Assembly: GCA_044353505.1 (NCBI GenBank)
Contig: JBILBU010000051.1
Span: forward strand, 1 to 11,319
DNA from: Pollutibacter sp044353505
Lineage (GTDB): Bacteria > Bacteroidota > Bacteroidia > Chitinophagales > Chitinophagaceae
Direction: 5' to 3'
Length of the DNA stretch: 11,319 bases
Shown here in pieces: positions 6,721 through 11,319 of this stretch (position 1 is the stretch's first letter; each line of letters begins with the position of its first letter). The translations under genes were made by a program, and so were the position numbers. Below the pieces are notes generated by a model, which had not been told where the DNA came from, did not search any database, and saw nothing but the letters and a program-made list of their open reading frames with translations.

Positions 6721-8736
6721 TTATTTTTTCTTTTTCTTTGTACCCACATTTGGCTTAAAATCTACGTCAAGCATCCACTCATAGTCGAGTTGCCTTTTGG
6801 TTAAATTTGCGGCAATAACCTTGATTTTAACCGGATCTCCAATTCTAAAGGCCCAAGCGCTTCTTTTGCCAACAAGTGCATATTCTGACTCATGATAAAC
6901 AAATTCGTCATAATCCAACAGTGAGGTGGCAGAAACTAAGCCCTCGCATTTATGGTCAACAGTTTCTGCCCAAAAACCGAAACTCGATACCCCGGAAATG
7001 ACAGCATTAAATTGATCACCCAGATAATCTTTCATAAATTCAACTTGCTTGTATTTGTTTGCTGCCCTTTCAGACTCCATTGCAGCCCTTTCACGCTCAC
7101 TAGAGTGAATACATCGTTGCTCCATTTTCTTATCGATTTCAGGTTGGCTGCTTAGTACTGAAGTAAGCACACGATGTACCATGATATCTGGATACCTTCG
7201 GATTGGTGAGGTAAAATGACAATAAAACTCAAAACCAAGTCCGTAGTGACCAACGTTATTGGTCGTATAGATTGCTTTTGCCATGGTTCTGATGCCCATT
7301 TGCTCCAATACCCTTTGCTCTGGAAGTCCTTTTACATTTGTAAGCATTTCATTAAAAGACTTTGCAATATCAGACGGGGTATTGGTGTTAAACGTATATC
7401 CGTGTTTTTTAGCAAATTCGACAAAGGGAACCAATTTGGCGGCATCAGGCTCATCATGAACACGATATGGAAAAGGAAGGGGCTTGTTGGCTACTTTTAA
7501 TTTGCCAATTTTTTCAGCAACTGTTCTATTTGCCAAAAGCATAAATTCTTCTATAAGTTGGTGAGACTCCTTGCTTTCTTTAAGTACTATTCCGATAGGC
7601 TTTCCTTTTTCATCCAATTTAAAACGCACCTCTTGAGAAGAAAAATTAATTGCTCCATCTTTCATTCTCTTCTTACGAAGCAATTGGGCAATTTCATTAA
7701 GCAGTAACAATTCTTTGTCGTACAGACCAATTCCTTTTTCAACCACTTCTTGAACATTTTCATAAGAAAACCTGTGATTTGAATGAATGACAGTTCTCCC
7801 TATCCAATGTTCTTTTACTTCACCCTTGACATTTATCTTGAAAATACAAGAATATGTAAGTTTGTCTTCATTGGGCCTCAAGGAGCACAATTCATTAGAC
7901 AGTCGTTCAGGCAACATAGGCACTACCCTATCAGGTAAATAAACAGAGGTAGCCCGTTCATACGCAGATTGATCTAGGGCAGAATCAGATTCGATATAAT
8001 GACTAACATCGGCAATGTGTACACCTATTTCATACCAACCATCTTCTAATCTATGAAAACTCAATGCATCGTCGAAATCTTTTGCATCTTCTGGATCAAT
8101 TGTGAAGGTTAGAATCTCCCTCATATCCTTTCGATTGGCTATATCTTCAATAGTTATGTGCTCGGATATTCTTGCTGACTCTTCCAATACATCATCAGAA
8201 AACTGTACTGAAAAGCCTTGTTTGATCAATATTTCTTTCATTGCCAGGTCACCCTCCATTTCCTCTGTAACTACTTCAATGATTTCACCACGGGGTCGCT
8301 TATCGTCATCATCCCATGATATGATTTTAGCAATAACCTTATCGCCATCTTTTGCACCATGAAGTGATTGAATTGCAACAAAAAAATCTGGAATTGCCTT
8401 TTCAGATTCTGCAATAAAAAAGGCAAAGTCGCGATTGACTTCTATTTTTCCGATAAATTCTTTCTGTTTTCTTTCGACAACCTGTACAATCTTACCTTGC
8501 AAGCGACCACCCCTATCTTCCCCTTTTGTAACCTGAACCCGAACAAGATCACCATGAAAAGCCTTATAAAAATCATTGGGTTTAATGATAATATCTTTCT
8601 CCATCCCTTGAACCACTACAAATCCCATTCCCGACCTTGTAATTTCAAATCGACCTTTATGAAGATCCACACTCTTATCTTGAGATAATTTTCTTTTACC
8701 TGGTTTCGATTTGTTGCTATTCTTTTTCTTCTTCAT
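6721..8736 (-). CDS. rnr: ribonuclease R (RNase II/VacB family 3'-5' exoribonuclease), 671 aa
   Basis: RNase R degrades structured RNA processively from the 3' end in the cytoplasm, for example in mRNA decay and rRNA quality control. Order of domains: a basic N-terminus (MKKKKNSNKSKPGKRK), a first cold-shock OB fold at about 27-85 (GRFEITRSGMGFVVV), a second at about 93-155, the RNB catalytic domain at about 205-535 and an S1 domain at about 574-655 (ISGVSSFGFWAETVDHKCEG). The metal-binding cluster DPEDAKDFDD gives Asp214, 220, 222 and 223, with the same spacing as Asp201/207/209/210 of E. coli RNase II. HFTSPIRRYPDIMVHR (507-522) is the second active-site signature. It is shorter than E. coli RNase R (about 813 residues), lacking an extended N-terminal region, as in other Bacteroidota. 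Both ends are lysine-rich (C-terminus GTKKKKK). It starts 11 nt after the lpxK stop. Confidence 0.96.
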   Translation of the reverse strand: MKKKKNSNKSKPGKRKLSQDKSVDLHKGRFEITRSGMGFVVVQGMEKDIIIKPNDFYKAFHGDLVRVQVTKGEDRGGRLQGKIVQVVERKQKEFIGKIEVNRDFAFFIAESEKAIPDFFVAIQSLHGAKDGDKVIAKIISWDDDDKRPRGEIIEVVTEEMEGDLAMKEILIKQGFSVQFSDDVLEESARISEHITIEDIANRKDMREILTFTIDPEDAKDFDDALSFHRLEDGWYEIGVHIADVSHYIESDSALDQSAYERATSVYLPDRVVPMLPERLSNELCSLRPNEDKLTYSCIFKINVKGEVKEHWIGRTVIHSNHRFSYENVQEVVEKGIGLYDKELLLLNEIAQLLRKKRMKDGAINFSSQEVRFKLDEKGKPIGIVLKESKESHQLIEEFMLLANRTVAEKIGKLKVANKPLPFPYRVHDEPDAAKLVPFVEFAKKHGYTFNTNTPSDIAKSFNEMLTNVKGLPEQRVLEQMGIRTMAKAIYTTNNVGHYGLGFEFYCHFTSPIRRYPDIMVHRVLTSVLSSQPEIDKKMEQRCIHSSERERAAMESERAANKYKQVEFMKDYLGDQFNAVISGVSSFGFWAETVDHKCEGLVSATSLLDYDEFVYHESEYALVGKRSAWAFRIGDPVKIKVIAANLTKRQLDYEWMLDVDFKPNVGTKKKKK

Positions 8737-8747
8737 GATATAAGTAA

Positions 8748-9863
8748 TTAAACGAAGCTCTGGGTATTGGAAAAGGGATCAGATTGATTGTTATCGGTAT
8801 AAAAATCTGATGGATATTGGTTAATAATGTCGTTAAATTCTTTTTCTTGTTCAAACAAAAATGTAAAGCTTATTGGTAGTACGTAGAAAGGCAGCTCAGC
8901 AAGCTTATCAATAAATTTTACCAAGCGGACTGCATCTTTTTCTGTAGTGAGGATGATGGTTTGTTTATTTGTAATATTATTAAACCGACTTACAATAACA
9001 TCAAGATCATCAATACTAAAAATATGATGATCACTAAAGAAAAGTGCATCGTAGGTGGCGGTTGACTCATGTATATATGAGGTCAATGGCTCAGGATTAG
9101 CAATTCCACAAACCAGTAATACTTCATCCTCTTTCGATAATTCCTTAGCTTTACCAGTTACAATATGATAAGGTATGTTGTATTTAATTGAAGTGAAAAA
9201 AACATGCTGATGATGGAGTGGATTAAGCTCCTTCATTATTAAAAAATGGTGATGTTCAGAAATATGAGATGGGCATTTGGTTACAACCATGATATCAGCT
9301 CTTTGCGCACTTGACTTCTGATCACGTAAATCGCCAGTCGGCAGAAAGAAGTCGCGGGTATATAGGTTTGCATAATCCGTCAGGAGTATATTTAATCCTG
9401 CATTAATTTCTCGGTGCTGAAAAGCATCATCTAAAATAACAATTTTTGTTTCAGGCCTGTCATATAGCAATTGAGGAATTGCTTCAATTCTTTTTTCGCC
9501 TACAGAAACAGCAATATCAGGATGTTTTAGGTGGAACTGCATTGGTTCATCCCCTATTTCAATTGCAGTTGTTTTGTCACTTGCCAGAACATAGCCAGAG
9601 GTTCTTCTCTTGTAACCCCTACTTAGTGTTGCGATTGGATATTTGTCCTTAAGCATATTGGCAAGGTATTCTACCATTGGAGACTTCCCTGTTCCACCAA
9701 CAGAAAGATTTCCAACGCCAATGATTGGAATATTAAACGTTACTCCCTCAATCACTCTCTTTTCGTATAAGAAATTTCTCAGTTTTATGATGAACCCATA
9801 CAAAATTGCAAGAGGAAAAAGGAAAAGTCTGAATGATCTTAGATAGATGTTCTTAAAATGCAT
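8748..9863 (-). CDS. lpxK: tetraacyldisaccharide 4'-kinase (lipid A biosynthesis), 371 aa
   Basis: LpxK phosphorylates the 4' position of the tetraacylated disaccharide-1-phosphate to give lipid IVA, at the cytoplasmic face of the inner membrane. A hydrophobic N-terminal segment (about 11-27, FRLFLFPLAILYGFIIK) fits the membrane anchor. The P-loop is VGNLSVGGTGKS (50-61). Further family motifs are LSRGYKRR (80-87), GDEP (104-107), ILDDAFQHREI (143-153, Walker B-like), LPTGDLRD (174-181), FSDHHIF (276-282) and TTEKDAVRL (306-314). Length is normal. The C-terminal ~20 residues (YTDNNQSDPFSNTQ) look like a loose tail. The ATG lies inside the end of the cyclo-ligase gene, an 11-nt overlap that suggests translational coupling, and rnr follows after 11 nt. 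Its presence confirms a Gram-negative, lipid A-making organism. Confidence 0.95.
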   Translation of the reverse strand: MHFKNIYLRSFRLFLFPLAILYGFIIKLRNFLYEKRVIEGVTFNIPIIGVGNLSVGGTGKSPMVEYLANMLKDKYPIATLSRGYKRRTSGYVLASDKTTAIEIGDEPMQFHLKHPDIAVSVGEKRIEAIPQLLYDRPETKIVILDDAFQHREINAGLNILLTDYANLYTRDFFLPTGDLRDQKSSAQRADIMVVTKCPSHISEHHHFLIMKELNPLHHQHVFFTSIKYNIPYHIVTGKAKELSKEDEVLLVCGIANPEPLTSYIHESTATYDALFFSDHHIFSIDDLDVIVSRFNNITNKQTIILTTEKDAVRLVKFIDKLAELPFYVLPISFTFLFEQEKEFNDIINQYPSDFYTDNNQSDPFSNTQSFV

Positions 9864-10422
9864 AAATACAATCAGGTGTAACGCAAAAGTCGAGCTTTTT
9901 GTCGAGGAAATCTACATCTTCAATATTTTCAACAGCCGGAAAGAAAGAAAGCCCAATTTTAATGATATCTTTTCGGCATTTTGAAATAAACCGATCATAA
10001 TATCCTTTTCCATAACCAACCCTATTCCCATATAGGTCAAATGCCAAGAGTGGTAAAATGGCAATATCGATATCCTTTTCATTCACAATTGGCCCAGAAA
10101 TGGGTTCAGGTATACCATACAAATTTGGTTTAAAGCACATATTATTATGGCGAAGAAAGTGTTTCATCGAAAAATCAATGGGATTGATTGCTGGGTAAGT
10201 AATCCCCAAGCCTGGGTCGGTAAACCTAAGCCAATCAATTAAAGGCCCGGGATCAGGCTCCTTATTTTCATACATGGGAAGATAGGCATGAACTAGACTA
10301 GCATATGGAAGAACTAATTCCTGAAAACGGATAAGAAGTAAATCCTGAAAAATATTATAGTCCTTGACCGACAACGCAGCTCGTTTATTTCTATGAATTT
10401 GCCTTGCTTGAACCTTGGTCAT
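9853..10422 (-). CDS. 5-formyltetrahydrofolate cyclo-ligase (MTHFS / YgfA family), 189 aa
   Basis: This enzyme converts 5-formyl-THF plus ATP to 5,10-methenyl-THF, returning the stored folate to the one-carbon pool. The N-terminus MTKVQARQIHRNKRAALS carries the basic stretch for ATP binding. YLPMYENKEPDP (47-58) matches the substrate region, ILPLLAFDLYGNRVGYGKG (122-140) and YYDRFI (141-146) form the family signature GxxxGYGKGYYDR, and IGLSFF (156-161) follows. Length 189 is typical. A longer frame with an ATG at 10476 is rejected: its extra 18 residues lie mostly over the end of rsmD and match nothing in the family. From the chosen ATG the gap to the rsmD stop is 13 nt. The 3' end overlaps lpxK by 11 nt. 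Confidence 0.93.
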   Translation of the reverse strand: MTKVQARQIHRNKRAALSVKDYNIFQDLLLIRFQELVLPYASLVHAYLPMYENKEPDPGPLIDWLRFTDPGLGITYPAINPIDFSMKHFLRHNNMCFKPNLYGIPEPISGPIVNEKDIDIAILPLLAFDLYGNRVGYGKGYYDRFISKCRKDIIKIGLSFFPAVENIEDVDFLDKKLDFCVTPDCIYAF

Positions 10423-10435
10423 GTAAACAGAGCGT

Positions 10436-10978
10436 TTAATTACGATTGATAAAAATGGAAAAAAGTGTAGTTCCATATTTTCGCTCAGTCTTAAAAAAAG
10501 GATGTTTTTGGAAATTATTCCTGGGAGTATGCTCTAGAATAAACCATCCCTCGATATTTAGGAGTTGGCGAGAAAAAATAACTTCTGGGAGATCCTCAAT
10601 ATTGCCCATTGCATAAGGTGGGCCAGCAAAGATAATATCAAAGGTTTCCTGACAGGTGTCTAAATACTTAAAAACATCAGATCGAAATATCTTAACATCA
10701 TCCATTCCCATTTCAGCTGATGTTTTCTTAATGAAAGAATACATTTCAGCATCCTTTTCAACAATTGTAAGATTCCTTACCCCACGTGAAAATAACTCAT
10801 AGCTAATACTCCCCGTACCCCCAAAAAGATCAAGTGATGATACCTCATTTAGAGAGATATTATTTTCAATGATGTTAAAGAGTCCTTCTTTGGCATTGTC
10901 TGTTGTTGGCCTAGTATAAGGCATACTATTGGGTGGATTGAAACGCCTTCCTCCTAGTTCACCACTGATTATACGCAT
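10436..10978 (-). CDS. rsmD: 16S rRNA (guanine-966-N2)-methyltransferase RsmD family, 180 aa
   Basis: RsmD transfers a methyl group from SAM to N2 of G966 of 16S rRNA in the 30S subunit. The N-terminus MRIISGELGGRRF and TRPTTDNAKEGLFNII (22-37) are diagnostic of the family. The SAM-binding motif I is LDLFGGTGSISYELFSRG (49-66), followed by VEKD (73-76). Motif IV reads FDIIFAGPPYAM (113-124). In most members of the family the residue before PPY/F is Asp, Asn or Ser; here it is Gly119, encoded by GGC where GAC would give Asp. The rest of the protein is intact and of normal length, so it is probably functional, but the substitution deserves checking. The start overlaps the 3' end of the DUF3822 gene by 10 nt. 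The cyclo-ligase follows after 13 nt. Confidence 0.93.
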   Translation of the reverse strand: MRIISGELGGRRFNPPNSMPYTRPTTDNAKEGLFNIIENNISLNEVSSLDLFGGTGSISYELFSRGVRNLTIVEKDAEMYSFIKKTSAEMGMDDVKIFRSDVFKYLDTCQETFDIIFAGPPYAMGNIEDLPEVIFSRQLLNIEGWFILEHTPRNNFQKHPFFKTERKYGTTLFSIFINRN

Positions 10979-11319
10979 TGTCTTGTTAGAAATAATGGGG
11001 TGAAATAATGTAGGGGAACTTTTGAATCAGCAAGCGCATTCAAGCTGACAGATGGCAATACACATTGAGTATTCAAAACATATTCTTTTATTGCATCCAT
11101 ATAGGTGGATTCCTCTTTAATAAAACCACTAACCTGTACAATCGCGTTTTCAGCATCAAGCTGATAGGTACCCATTACTGACAGAAGATAATAAATAATA
11201 TCATCTTTTGTTTCATAAAAATAAGTCTGCGTAAATTTTAGTTCTTCCCCAAAGAAAACTGATATATGGATTGTCGATGGGTAAAAGATAATATTAATGA
11301 GTCCGTTTTCGGCATTGAG
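10969..11319 (-). CDS. DUF3822 family protein, C-terminal part
   Basis: The minus-strand frame ending at 10969 stays open through all 351 bases to the right edge, so an ATG at 11175 is internal and the true start lies outside the window. The visible 116 residues include HISVFFGEEL, DDIIYYLLSV, then MGTYQLDAENAIVQVSG, and close with VPLHYFTPLFLTRQCV. DUF3822 is a Bacteroidota family of unknown function, commonly found next to rsmD. That neighbourhood, plus the HYFTPLF...C ending, supports the assignment; I recall the family from its context rather than from a search. The gene overlaps rsmD by 10 nt, so the two are probably translationally coupled. It is the most upstream visible gene of the operon, whose promoter must lie beyond the window. 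Confidence 0.75.
   Translation of the reverse strand, partial: LNAENGLINIIFYPSTIHISVFFGEELKFTQTYFYETKDDIIYYLLSVMGTYQLDAENAIVQVSGFIKEESTYMDAIKEYVLNTQCVLPSVSLNALADSKVPLHYFTPLFLTRQCV

Noticed and set aside
10423..10476. 18-residue extension of the cyclo-ligase
   Set aside because: It largely overlaps rsmD coding sequence, and the family N-terminus starts at MTKVQARQ.

Overview
The window looks like the chromosome of a member of the Bacteroidota, perhaps a chitinophagal, sphingobacterial or cytophagal lineage; the placement is inference. The evidence is AT-rich DNA, start codons without a clear Shine-Dalgarno, -7 elements of the TAnnTTTG type, a DUF3822-rsmD pair, a DUF2027/Smr protein, and a 4-alpha-glucanotransferase with tandem N-terminal starch-binding domains. 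No mobile element, CRISPR array, tRNA or phage gene was seen.

Layout. (1) Positions 1-1324, minus strand: the N-terminal half of a malQ/DPE2-type 4-alpha-glucanotransferase, cut by the left edge. It is open for 441 codons. (2) Positions 1325-2613: a low-coding, AT-rich stretch on the plus strand. It holds a possible 49-residue membrane peptide (1467-1616) and an unrecognised 207-residue membrane-anchored protein (1926-2549) behind a good Bacteroidota promoter. It ends in a strong hairpin shared with the convergent RNA gene. (3) Positions about 2614-2978, minus strand: RNase P RNA (rnpB). (4) Positions 2996-11319, minus strand: eight tightly packed genes that look like one operon. In transcription order they are a DUF3822 protein (5' end outside the window), rsmD, 5-formyltetrahydrofolate cyclo-ligase, lpxK, rnr, a trans-isoprenyl diphosphate synthase, an APC amino-acid permease and a DUF2027/Smr protein. 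Gaps run from 11-nt overlaps to 53 nt.

How the genes fit together. The operon is a housekeeping mix: rRNA modification (RsmD), one-carbon metabolism (5-FCL), lipid A assembly (LpxK), RNA decay (RNase R), isoprenoid chain elongation, amino-acid uptake and an Smr nucleic-acid protein. rnpB follows directly, with its own likely promoter at the end of the Smr gene. Most of the window is therefore ordinary core genome. The points worth a second look are the orphan plus-strand genes, a G in place of the usual D/N/S in the RsmD catalytic PPY motif, the archaeal-type chain-length signature in the prenyl synthase, and a perfect palindrome just upstream of the rnpB promoter. I found no convincing new multi-gene system.
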